From: an uncultured Prevotellaceae bacterium
GTDB lineage: Bacteria; Bacteroidota; Bacteroidia; Bacteroidales; Bacteroidaceae
Length of the DNA: 11,724 nucleotides
Assembly: GCA_946415695.1 (NCBI GenBank)
Contig: CAMKTM010000062.1
Span: 1 to 11,724, forward strand
Direction of reading: 5' to 3'
In this document: positions 6,176 through 11,724 of the stretch, in pieces
How the letters are laid out: every line of letters starts with the position of its first letter
Position numbering within the stretch: position 1 is the stretch's first letter
The notes under the pieces: generated by a model
What the model was told of the DNA's origin: nothing
Database searches by the model: none
What the model saw: the letters and a program-made list of their open reading frames with translations, nothing else
Translations under genes and position numbers: made by a program

Positions 6176-7480
6176 ATGAAAGTTCTAATGTTCGGATGGG
6201 AGTTCCCTCCCAAGATATACGGCGGCCTTGCTGTGGCTTCCTATGGCATCACCAAGGGACTGAGCCTGCAGGGAGACGTCGAGACAACCTTCTGTATGCC
6301 GAAACCAACGGGACAGGAGGAGAAGTTCCTCAAGATAATTAACATGAGTCAAGTACCCGTCGTATGGCGCGACGTATGGTATGACAACATCAAAGACCGC
6401 TTCGTGGGCCATACGGCAGAGGACTACTACCGCTTCCGCGACCACCTCTATGCCGACTTCAACTACCTGCAAGGGCTCGACGACATGGGCTGCATCGGCT
6501 TCGCCGGAGGCTATCCAGGCAACTTGCACGAAGAGATCAACAACTTCTCCATCATCGCCGGCGTGCTGGCCCGCAGCGAACAGTTCGACCTCATTCATGC
6601 ACACGACTGGCTCACCTACCCCGCAGGTGTTCATGCCAAAATGGTGAGCGGCAAACCTCTCTGCATCCACGTTCACGCCACAGACTTCGACCGCTCGCGA
6701 GGCAAGGTGAACCCCACCGTCTATAGCATCGAGAAGAACGGCATGGACCACGCCGACTGCATCATGTGCGTCAGCGAACTCACCCGCCAAACCGTCATCA
6801 ATCAGTACCACCAAGACCCTCGCAAGTGCGTGGCCATGCACAATGCTGTCTATCCCCTCGACGAGGAAATCCGTAACATCGTGCCAAACAAGAAGAAGGG
6901 CGAAAAGGTGGTGACGTATCTGGGACGCATCACGATGCAGAAAGGCCCAGAATACTTCCTCGAAGCAGCAAAAAGAGTGCTCGAACGCAGCCGCAACATC
7001 CGCTTCTGCTTCGCAGGCAGCGGCGACATGATGAATGCCATGATTGAACTTGCCGCCAGCTACGGCATTGCCGACCGCTGCCACTTCCCTGGCTTCCAGC
7101 GTGGCAAGCAGGTCTATGAATGCTACAAGAACAGCGACGTCTTCGTGATGCCCTCCGTCAGCGAACCCTTCGGCATCGCTCCCCTCGAAGCCATGCAATG
7201 TGGATGCCCGTCCATCATCTCGAAGCAAAGCGGCTGCGGCGAGATACTCCGCCACGTCATCAAGGTCGATTATTGGGACATCGACGCAATGGCCGACGCC
7301 ATTTACAGCATCTGCCAGTACGACGCCCTGCACGACTATCTGGCCGAGGAAGGCATGAAGGAAGTGGATCAAATCACTTGGGAGAAAGTCGGCCTGCGCA
7401 TCCGCGAATGCTACAACCAGCTCACCTCCCGCGGATGGTTCGACAACGGAGAATACCTCAATGCCGTCAAGAACATTTAA
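6176..7480 (+). CDS. GT4 glycosyltransferase, glycogen/starch synthase-like
   Basis: A 434-aa retaining GT-B glycosyltransferase, probably elongating alpha-1,4-glucan from ADP- or UDP-glucose in the cytosol. The N-terminal Rossmann domain opens MKVLMFGWEFPPKIYGG, with the K-x-G-G nucleotide-sugar loop seen in glycogen synthases. It contains 'DLIHAHDWLTYPAGV' (~residues 138-152) and 'CIHVHATDFDRSRG'. The C-terminal domain carries 'YLGRITMQKGPEYF' (R251, K256), 'FAGSGDMM', and the E-x7-E signature SEPFGIAPLEAM (E330, E338), followed by 'GCGEIL'. It is shorter than classical GlgA (about 480 aa) and belongs to a GT4-type group found next to GH133 and GH57 genes in Bacteroidetes. ATG 6176 is 80 bp after the debranching gene, with no terminator between them, so they are likely co-transcribed. 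The sugar-nucleotide preference cannot be told from the sequence. Confidence 0.88.
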   Translation: MKVLMFGWEFPPKIYGGLAVASYGITKGLSLQGDVETTFCMPKPTGQEEKFLKIINMSQVPVVWRDVWYDNIKDRFVGHTAEDYYRFRDHLYADFNYLQGLDDMGCIGFAGGYPGNLHEEINNFSIIAGVLARSEQFDLIHAHDWLTYPAGVHAKMVSGKPLCIHVHATDFDRSRGKVNPTVYSIEKNGMDHADCIMCVSELTRQTVINQYHQDPRKCVAMHNAVYPLDEEIRNIVPNKKKGEKVVTYLGRITMQKGPEYFLEAAKRVLERSRNIRFCFAGSGDMMNAMIELAASYGIADRCHFPGFQRGKQVYECYKNSDVFVMPSVSEPFGIAPLEAMQCGCPSIISKQSGCGEILRHVIKVDYWDIDAMADAIYSICQYDALHDYLAEEGMKEVDQITWEKVGLRIRECYNQLTSRGWFDNGEYLNAVKNI

Positions 7481-7484
7481 CAGA

Positions 7485-7520
7485 CCCTAAAGTCCTTAAA
7501 GTCCCTAAAGTCCTTAAAGA
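7485..7520 (+). repeat. 18-bp tandem repeat x2 between GT4 and GH57 genes
   Basis: CCCTAAAGTCCTTAAAGT (7485-7502) is followed directly by CCCTAAAGTCCTTAAAGA (7503-7520), one mismatch, and a further partial CCCT. The remaining 105 bp up to the GH57 start are A/T-rich with a small GCGC...GCGC inverted repeat (about 7566-7581). I see no convincing promoter or terminator there. Confidence 0.6.
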
Positions 7521-7625
7521 CCCTACACATTATTATATTATTAAGGAAATCGTAAATGGAACTCCGCGCATTAAAAGCGCGCCTTGTTTCTAAAGAATAC
7601 AAGAAATAATTAAATAGTAAATAAA

Positions 7626-9149
7626 ATGATGAAAACTATTTGCTTATACTTCGAGATACATCAGCCCATACATCTCAAACGCTATCGTTTCTTCGACATC
7701 GGCACCGACCACTATTACTACGACGACTACGAGAACGAGCGCGTCATCAACGAACTCTTCGAGAAGAGCTACAGGCCTGCCTTGCAGACAATGCTCGACA
7801 TGATTGAAGAAAACGGAAAGGCCTTCAAGGTGGCCTTCAGCATCAGCGGCGTTTCTCTGGAACTCATCGAACAGTACGCTCCCGAGATGCTTGATCTCCT
7901 CGGCCGACTGGCTGCAACCGGTTGTGTGGAGTTCCTTGCAGAACCTTACAGCCACGGCCTCTCGTCTCTCGGCAACGTCGATAACTTCATCGCAGAGACG
8001 AAGCGTCAGGCAAAGAAGATTAAACAACTCTTCGGACAAAGCCCGAAGGTCTTCCGCAACAGCTCGCTCATCTACGACGACGAGATAGGTGCTATCGTGG
8101 CCGACATGGGCTTCAAGGGCGTGATGGTGGAAGGCGCGAAGCACATCCTCGGCTGGAAGTCGCCGCACTACATCTATTCCTGCGCCCAGGACGCTCGCCT
8201 CTCGCTCATCCTTCGCGACTATAAGCTGAGCGACGACATCGGATTGCGCTTCAACGATGCTTCCTGGTCGGAGTATCCGCTCATGGCAGACAAGTGGCTC
8301 AGTTGGGTTGCTGCTTTGCCAGAAGGAGAGAACGTGGTGGGCATCATGATGGAACTTGCTGCACTCGGCTACTATCAGCCGCTCGGCAGCCACATCCTCG
8401 ACTTCTTCCGTGCCCTGCCGAAACTTGCAAAGGACATGGGCATCCAGTTCGCCACACCTTCCGAAGTGCTGGCTAAGAACAAGCCCGTCAGCCCGCTCGA
8501 AGTCACATACCCCGTCTCTTGGAACGACGAGGAGCGCGACACCAGCAGCATGCTCGGAAACGGTATGCAGCGCGAGGCCTTCAACAAGCTCTACGACGAG
8601 AACACCGTCGGCCGCATCCTCGCTTCTCGCGACCGTCGCATTCAGCAGGACTGGGATCGCTTGCAGGCCACCGACAACTTCCGCTTCATGACCACCAAGA
8701 ACAACGGCATGGGCAACTATCGCGGCATCTACGACAGTGAGTACGACGCATTCACGAACTACATGAACATCCTGGGCGACTTCCTGAAGCGCGTCAAGGA
8801 CATGTTCCCAGACACGGTGGAGAACGACGAATTGAACAGTCTCTACACGCAGATAGCCAACATGGGCGAAGAACTCAGCGTCAAGGACAACGAAATCAGC
8901 CGCCTGCGTGCTCGCCTGAAGAAGTTGGGTTCCGAAGAGGAGGAGGAAGCTCCAGCCTCTCCTAAATCCTCCCCTAAAGAAGCCTCTCCTAAATCCTCCC
9001 CTAAAGGGAAGGACTTAAAGCCAGCAGCCAAGAAGGCTTCGGCCAAGAAGGCTGAGCCAAAGGCAAAGCCTGCAGCGAAGAAAGCCGAGCCGAAAGCAAA
9101 GGCTGCTCCAAAGAAAGCGAAGGCTGCTCCAAAGCCCAAAGCTAAATGA
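7626..9149 (+). CDS. GH57 alpha-amylase-like protein, probably catalytically inactive, with Lys-rich tail
   Basis: A 507-aa cytosolic protein. Residues 1-~380 form a GH57-type beta/alpha barrel: 'CLYFEIHQPIHLKRYRFF' (HQP, region I), 'GCVEFLAEPYSHGL' (region II area), 'KVFRNSSLIYDDEIG' and 'GIMMELAALGYYQPLGSH'. In active members the last two read roughly FRNTELIY and F-M-D-YETFGEH. Here the nucleophile Glu is Ser147, the Asp acid/base is Glu243, and the EtfGeH residues are lost. GH57 homologues without catalytic residues are a recognised group, so this is probably a glucan-binding or regulatory protein. Residues ~401-434 look like a coiled coil. After an acidic run (436-441), residues ~445-461 are SPKSSPK repeats from a DNA repeat, and 465-507 are an AAKK/EPKAK histone-H1-like basic tail. 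The gene sits downstream of the GT4 gene, and its stop overlaps the next start. Confidence 0.85.
   Translation: MMKTICLYFEIHQPIHLKRYRFFDIGTDHYYYDDYENERVINELFEKSYRPALQTMLDMIEENGKAFKVAFSISGVSLELIEQYAPEMLDLLGRLAATGCVEFLAEPYSHGLSSLGNVDNFIAETKRQAKKIKQLFGQSPKVFRNSSLIYDDEIGAIVADMGFKGVMVEGAKHILGWKSPHYIYSCAQDARLSLILRDYKLSDDIGLRFNDASWSEYPLMADKWLSWVAALPEGENVVGIMMELAALGYYQPLGSHILDFFRALPKLAKDMGIQFATPSEVLAKNKPVSPLEVTYPVSWNDEERDTSSMLGNGMQREAFNKLYDENTVGRILASRDRRIQQDWDRLQATDNFRFMTTKNNGMGNYRGIYDSEYDAFTNYMNILGDFLKRVKDMFPDTVENDELNSLYTQIANMGEELSVKDNEISRLRARLKKLGSEEEEEAPASPKSSPKEASPKSSPKGKDLKPAAKKASAKKAEPKAKPAAKKAEPKAKAAPKKAKAAPKPKAK
8955..9006 (+). repeat. 25-bp direct repeat x2 inside the GH57 gene
   Basis: Identical 25-bp copies run 8955-8979 and 8982-9006 (period 27), each of the form GCCTCTCCTAAATCCTCCCC followed by TAAAG. 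The second runs into GGGAAGGACTTAAAG, giving a CCCCTAAAGGG palindromic centre. They encode the duplicated peptide ASPKSSPK. The sequence type (CCTAAATCxTCCC...) also appears at 9783-9839 in the next gene. Confidence 0.75.
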
Positions 9150-10339
9150 GGATTCCCATCCTAAGCATCAACGGCTCCGATAGCACTGGTCAGTCAGGCA
9201 TCGGGGCCGATATTCAAACCATAGCCGCCTTAGGTGGCTATGCTGTTACTGCGGTAACGTGTATCAGCACACTTGCGACCAAGATGGAGCAAGGGGCAAG
9301 GGGCATGGGGCAAGAGGATACTGACATCCACAGCATTTCTCACGCCTCCTGCCCCTTGCCCCTCGCCCCTGATATCGTTTTGAAGCAGGTGGAAAAGAGC
9401 ATCTCCCTCCTTCATCCTAAATCCATTAAGGTCGGGCTTGTGGCGGAGAGCGAGACAGTCCGACGGCTGCGCGACGAGGTCATTGCATGCCGACGTCTTG
9501 TCGTGGCGCCTGGAATCTTTGACGCAGACGGCAGGCAGATGGTGAGCGATGATGTCATAGAGGCCATCAAGCGCTACCTCGTTCCTGAAGCCCTGCTCCT
9601 GATGCTTCGATGCAGAGACGCAGAGAAGATGCTCGGCATCTCCATCAAGACTGACGACGACATGCTGGAGGCAGCCCGACTGCTTCACGAAATGGGAGCC
9701 GAATGGGTGCTCCTTCGCGGAGCCCGTCACACCAAAGGGCGCCTCACAGCCCTCCTTTACTGTCCCCATTTCCCCGCCAGACCCTCTAAATCTCCCTTAA
9801 AGGGAGACTTTTCCCCCTCTCCTTCGGAGAGGGATGGGGTGAGGCTTTTCTTCACCTCTTACAACGTTGACGGCTGGCAACGGCACGGCGTGGCGGCTGC
9901 ACTCTCCGCTGCCATCACCACAAGGCTCGGCATGGGCGACGACGTCCCGACTGCCGTTCGCAATGCCCACGACTTCATCCACTCGCAGGTTGTCTATGCG
10001 AAGCCCGACGAGACGGGCGGCCGCGCCATCGACATCTACAACCGCTTCGTCTCGCTCGTTGCCGAACACTATCGCGAAGCTCACGATGTCAAGTTCTATG
10101 CCGACCGACTGTGCATCACGTCGCGCTATCTCTCAGATGTCACGAACCGAGTCGTCGGCAAGTCGCCCAAGCAAATCATCGCCGACTATCTGCTGAGCGA
10201 AGCCAAGAGCTATCTCGGCACCACGCGCCTCACTATCCAGGAGGTTTCCGACCGCCTCGGCTTCTCCTCGCAAGCCCTCTTCTGCAAATTCTTCAAGTCC
10301 CAAGAAAAGATTTCCCCAAGCGAGTACCGCAACAAGTAA
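9146..10339 (+). CDS. ThiD-like domain fused to AraC-type HTH, probable ligand-responsive regulator
   Basis: A 397-aa protein. Residues 1-~285 have the ribokinase-like fold of hydroxymethylpyrimidine(-phosphate) kinase ThiD: 'INGSDSTGQSGIGADIQTIA' (9-27), 'KSIKVGLVAE', 'GAEWVLLRGARH'. Residues ~312-397 are a complete AraC/XylS double helix-turn-helix ('ADRLCITSRYLSDVTNRVVG', then 'IQEVSDRLGFSSQALFCKFF', ending 'SPSEYR'). Active-site motifs are worn: the HGTGC anion hole/catalytic Cys reads H247-G-V-A-A251, TPN before the E-A-E motif reads MLR (153-155), and DPVM reads APGI. Kinase activity is therefore doubtful, and a pyrimidine- or thiamine-related sensor is the inference. Two repeat-derived insertions (~residues 46-76 and ~211-234) lie in ThiD loops. 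The start overlaps the GH57 stop (ATGA), so it is coupled to the glycogen cluster. ThiD-HTH fusions occur in Bacteroidetes and are sometimes annotated as kinases. Confidence 0.85.
   Translation: MRIPILSINGSDSTGQSGIGADIQTIAALGGYAVTAVTCISTLATKMEQGARGMGQEDTDIHSISHASCPLPLAPDIVLKQVEKSISLLHPKSIKVGLVAESETVRRLRDEVIACRRLVVAPGIFDADGRQMVSDDVIEAIKRYLVPEALLLMLRCRDAEKMLGISIKTDDDMLEAARLLHEMGAEWVLLRGARHTKGRLTALLYCPHFPARPSKSPLKGDFSPSPSERDGVRLFFTSYNVDGWQRHGVAAALSAAITTRLGMGDDVPTAVRNAHDFIHSQVVYAKPDETGGRAIDIYNRFVSLVAEHYREAHDVKFYADRLCITSRYLSDVTNRVVGKSPKQIIADYLLSEAKSYLGTTRLTIQEVSDRLGFSSQALFCKFFKSQEKISPSEYRNK
9284..9370 (+). repeat. in-frame G-rich/C-rich inverted repeat in the ThiD-AraC gene
   Basis: GGGGCAAGGGGCATGGGG (from 9293, left arm to 9317) is imperfectly complementary to CCTCCTGCCCCTTGCCCC (9345-9362, right arm to 9370), roughly 21 of 25 positions. 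It encodes MEQGARGMGQE ... SCPLPLAPD, an extra loop where ThiD proteins normally have a short segment leading to 'PPDIV'. It is the same type of element as 2181-2264 in the GH127 gene; both share GAGCAAG and CCCCTTGCCCC runs and both keep the reading frame. Confidence 0.65.
9783..9845 (+). repeat. in-frame double-palindrome repeat in the ThiD-AraC gene
   Basis: Two perfect palindromes lie in tandem: TCTCCCTTAAAGGGAGA (9791-9807) and CCCTCTCCTTCGGAGAGGG (9815-9833). GATGGGGTGAGG follows. The insert encodes SKSPLKGDFSPSPSERDGVR between the ThiD strand 'LTALLYC' and 'FFTSYNVDGW'. This sequence type is, to my knowledge, a common dispersed repeat in Bacteroidetes genomes, usually intergenic. Confidence 0.75.
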
Positions 10340-10373
10340 GAAACAACAATTGATGCGGCACAGCCTTTTGCTT

Positions 10374-10439
10374 GCTTGTACATGTACGTGCAATTGCTTT
10401 TACATGTACAAGCAATTGCTTTTACATGTACAAGCAAAG
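10374..10439. repeat. array B: three 22-bp palindromic units
   Basis: Units at 10374-10395, 10396-10417 and 10418-10439 follow the same plan as array A at 3845-3910: an 18-bp imperfect palindrome with invariant core TACATGTA (10379-10386, 10401-10408, 10423-10430) plus a 4-bp linker (AATT, AATT, AAAG). The first unit is identical to the first unit of array A; the last two share an identical palindrome with each other. Both arrays are preceded by ATGCGGCA at the same distance (10353-10360 here, 3824-3831 there). The array begins 34 bp after the ThiD-AraC stop and has no T run. Confidence 0.85.
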
Positions 10440-10524
10440 AACATGCAGAACCCCGATTGGTCATTAGCATGGCTTTAGAAGACGACGGCCTGAAGTTTTA
10501 TTAGCGGACAGCAACAGTAAAACA

Positions 10525-10740
10525 GAGGGTGTGTCAAAAACATCAATATAATAAAACAACGGTTAAGGGAGTTAAGGGAGTAAAGGGAGTAAAGGGAGTG
10601 AAAGGAGTTAAAGACAATAGAAACTGGGCTGCTGCCCGGGAGAAATTATCCTATTAAAGATGCTATCGTCTTTAACTCCCTTTACTCCCTTTACTCCTTT
10701 CACTCCAATAATCCGTTGTTGTTAATTATGACACATTCTC
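10525..10740. mobile_element. 216-bp imperfect inverted repeat, MITE-like
   Basis: The ends are GAGGGTGTGTCA (10525-10536) and, as reverse complement, GAGAATGTGTCA (10729-10740). Inside them both arms carry AACAACGG, tandem GGGAGTAAAGGGAGT runs (10565-10610 and, inverted, 10670-10705), and GGAGTTAAAGAC(A/G)ATAG next to the centre. The centre has its own hairpin, CTGGGC-TGCT-GCCCGG (10624-10639). No transposase is present. The ends resemble those of some insertion sequences, but I see no clear target duplication. It ends 6 bp before the stop of the minus-strand gene, between convergent genes, and could fold into a hairpin that stops transcription from both sides. Confidence 0.5.
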
Positions 10741-10746
10741 ATTATA

Positions 10747-11583
10747 TTAAGGGAATGTGAGGGCGCGTGGGCTTCTGTGGATGTACTGGCTGATGATGTG
10801 GCTCAAAGGCGACTGCCCGTCGGTGACGCGCTCCAGTATCTGCCAGTCGATACCGATTTCTGTATGATATTCCACGGCGATGCGGTCCTTCGACAGCCAC
10901 TTCACCTGATGGGTGACATCATTATATGTATAGGATTTCTTCCCGTCGTATGTGGCATTGACCACAAAGCCACCGCCTCTATCCACGCGCACGACGTGCT
11001 TCGGAGAGAGAATCATAAAGTCGTTGAAGTATCTGCTCTGCGTGTACTCTTCGTGCAACTTGGGCAGTCGCTTCTTGACATCACGAAGTTCGTCCACCAT
11101 GCCAATCATGCGCCAAGTGCCTGTCAGAGGGTTCTTTGCATCGACCTCAGCCTTGCCTGTCATCGCGTCGAAGCAGGCACGGCTCTCTGCCGTGTATTGC
11201 CCCGACTGATACTTCTCCACGCACCAATCGTTTTCGGGGAAAATCATGTGGCCTCGGAAGTCGCTCCACCACTTCTCCGAGAAGTGCTCGGCGTTGCTGT
11301 CATAAATCAGGATGCTCTTGTCGTCGTCCGACTTCGGCTGGTCGCCTGTGTAGTTGAAGACTTGACGGTCGTTGTTGTTCATCGTGAAGACATTGTTCCG
11401 CTGAAAGACGACCATGAGGGTCAGGCTGTCGGTGCAGATCTTGTACTGGTGGAAGGGGGAGTTCACTTCGCCGTTCTTGCCGACGAGCGTCATCAGCTTG
11501 TAGATGCCGCGGGGGTTTTCAGTCTGTGCCGCAGCTCCCAAAGCCAGGGATACAAGCAGCAACGCAAGGATAGATTTCTTCAT
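10747..11583 (-). CDS. exported protein of unknown function, possible DUF4488-like tandem domains
   Basis: A 278-aa protein with a clear signal peptide (MKKSILALLLVSLALGAAAQ, cleavage after ~AAA-Q) and no lipobox cysteine, so it is probably periplasmic or secreted. The mature part seems to hold two related lipocalin-like halves. The first begins 'NPRGIYKLMTLVGKNG' (~residues 23-38) with the following 'LMVVFQRNNVFTMNN'. The second begins 'NPLTGTWRMIGMVDELRDV' (~residues 152-170) with 'FMILSPKHVVRVDRGG'. An 'NP-x-G-x-(Y/W)' opening and an 'IAVEYHTE-IGIDWQILERV' strand pair recall DUF4488-type Bacteroidetes proteins. That assignment is tentative and no activity can be proposed. It lies 31 bp downstream of an SGNH/GDSL hydrolase gene on the same strand, so the two are probably co-transcribed. 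The plus-strand frame of similar length here is a shadow: it lacks a signal peptide and recognisable motifs. Confidence 0.75.
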   Translation of the reverse strand: MKKSILALLLVSLALGAAAQTENPRGIYKLMTLVGKNGEVNSPFHQYKICTDSLTLMVVFQRNNVFTMNNNDRQVFNYTGDQPKSDDDKSILIYDSNAEHFSEKWWSDFRGHMIFPENDWCVEKYQSGQYTAESRACFDAMTGKAEVDAKNPLTGTWRMIGMVDELRDVKKRLPKLHEEYTQSRYFNDFMILSPKHVVRVDRGGGFVVNATYDGKKSYTYNDVTHQVKWLSKDRIAVEYHTEIGIDWQILERVTDGQSPLSHIISQYIHRSPRALTFP

Positions 11584-11614
11584 TGTGTTTCGGTTTTAAT
11601 GTTTGAAAACGGAA

Positions 11615-11724
11615 TCAATAAATGGGGAGCGTCAGGAGTTGCTGCTTGAGTACGAGTGCCATGCGGCGATGGCCTTCGTCGTTGGGATGGAGGCGGTCGT
11701 CGTTGGCGTCCTTGAAGAACTGTG
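11615..11724 (-). CDS. C-terminal fragment of an SGNH/GDSL-type hydrolase (partial)
   Basis: The last 35 residues of a gene that continues past the right edge of the window. The segment reads QFFKDANDDRLHPNDEGHRR, then MALVLKQQL and the end LPIY-stop. The D-x-L-H-P-N-x-x-G-H block is the hallmark of block V of SGNH/GDSL esterases, supplying the catalytic Asp and His of the triad. Family members remove acetyl or other ester groups, in Bacteroidales often from plant or host glycans. The N-terminal part with the GDS serine motif is outside the window, so substrate and localisation cannot be stated. The stop lies 31 bp upstream of the 278-aa exported protein gene, so the two probably share a transcript. 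Confidence 0.75.
   Translation of the reverse strand, partial: QFFKDANDDRLHPNDEGHRRMALVLKQQLLTLPIY

Noticed and set aside
10340..10746. TPP riboswitch connected with the ThiD-like gene
   Set aside because: The ThiD-AraC start overlaps the GH57 stop, leaving no leader, and no thi-box-like conserved segments were found in the intergenic regions.
10777..11649. 290-aa open frame on the plus strand
   Set aside because: It overlaps the minus-strand gene that has a signal peptide and plausible domain structure; the plus-strand translation shows neither.

Overview
The window looks like chromosomal DNA of a Bacteroidales bacterium, most likely Prevotella-like. Three things point there. Two divergent promoters fit the Bacteroidetes -33 TTTG / -7 TAnnTTTG pattern with 19-bp spacers. 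The gene families are typical: a GH127/DUF1680 glycosidase with a 'YDLSGRK' C-terminal tail, a two-part debranching enzyme + GT4 + GH57 glycogen cluster, and a ThiD-AraC fusion. Finally, Shine-Dalgarno sites are weak or absent and many short dispersed repeats are present. No rRNA, tRNA, CRISPR array, phage gene or transposase gene was seen.

Layout. 1-370: no gene; a degenerate 22-bp-periodic repeat (about 6-137) and a terminator hairpin (243-281). 371-667 (-): a small exported protein cut off inside a conserved motif. 696-773: divergent promoters. 799-3537 (+): secreted GH127-type glycosidase, translationally coupled (ATGA) to an 85-aa four-Cys protein (3534-3791). 3792-4151: no gene; three 22-bp palindromic units, a second stem-loop, a strong intrinsic terminator and a probable promoter. 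4152-9149 (+): a glycogen cluster made of debranching enzyme, GT4 glycogen/starch synthase-like enzyme and a GH57 protein, then (ATGA-coupled) a ThiD-like domain fused to an AraC-type DNA-binding domain (9146-10339). 10340-10746: no gene; a second array of three 22-bp palindromic units and a 216-bp imperfect inverted repeat resembling a MITE. 10747-11583 (-): exported protein of unknown function, preceded at the window edge by the C-terminus of an SGNH/GDSL hydrolase (11615-11724, -).

How the genes work together. The central cluster would make and remodel intracellular glycogen: the GT4 enzyme elongates chains and the GH133-type enzyme debranches them. The GH57 member appears to lack both catalytic residues and ends in a Lys/Ala/Pro-rich tail, so a binding or scaffolding role is more likely than hydrolysis. 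The fourth gene couples a ThiD-like domain that has lost its GTGC anion-hole/catalytic motif to an AraC-type DNA-binding domain, which suggests a ligand-sensing regulator rather than a thiamine biosynthetic kinase.

The most unusual features are the repeats. (i) Two arrays of three 22-bp units, each with an invariant TACATGTA core, bracket the glycogen/ThiD-AraC unit. (ii) At least four low-complexity or palindromic repeat insertions lie in frame inside three proteins, comparable in concept to Rickettsia palindromic elements.
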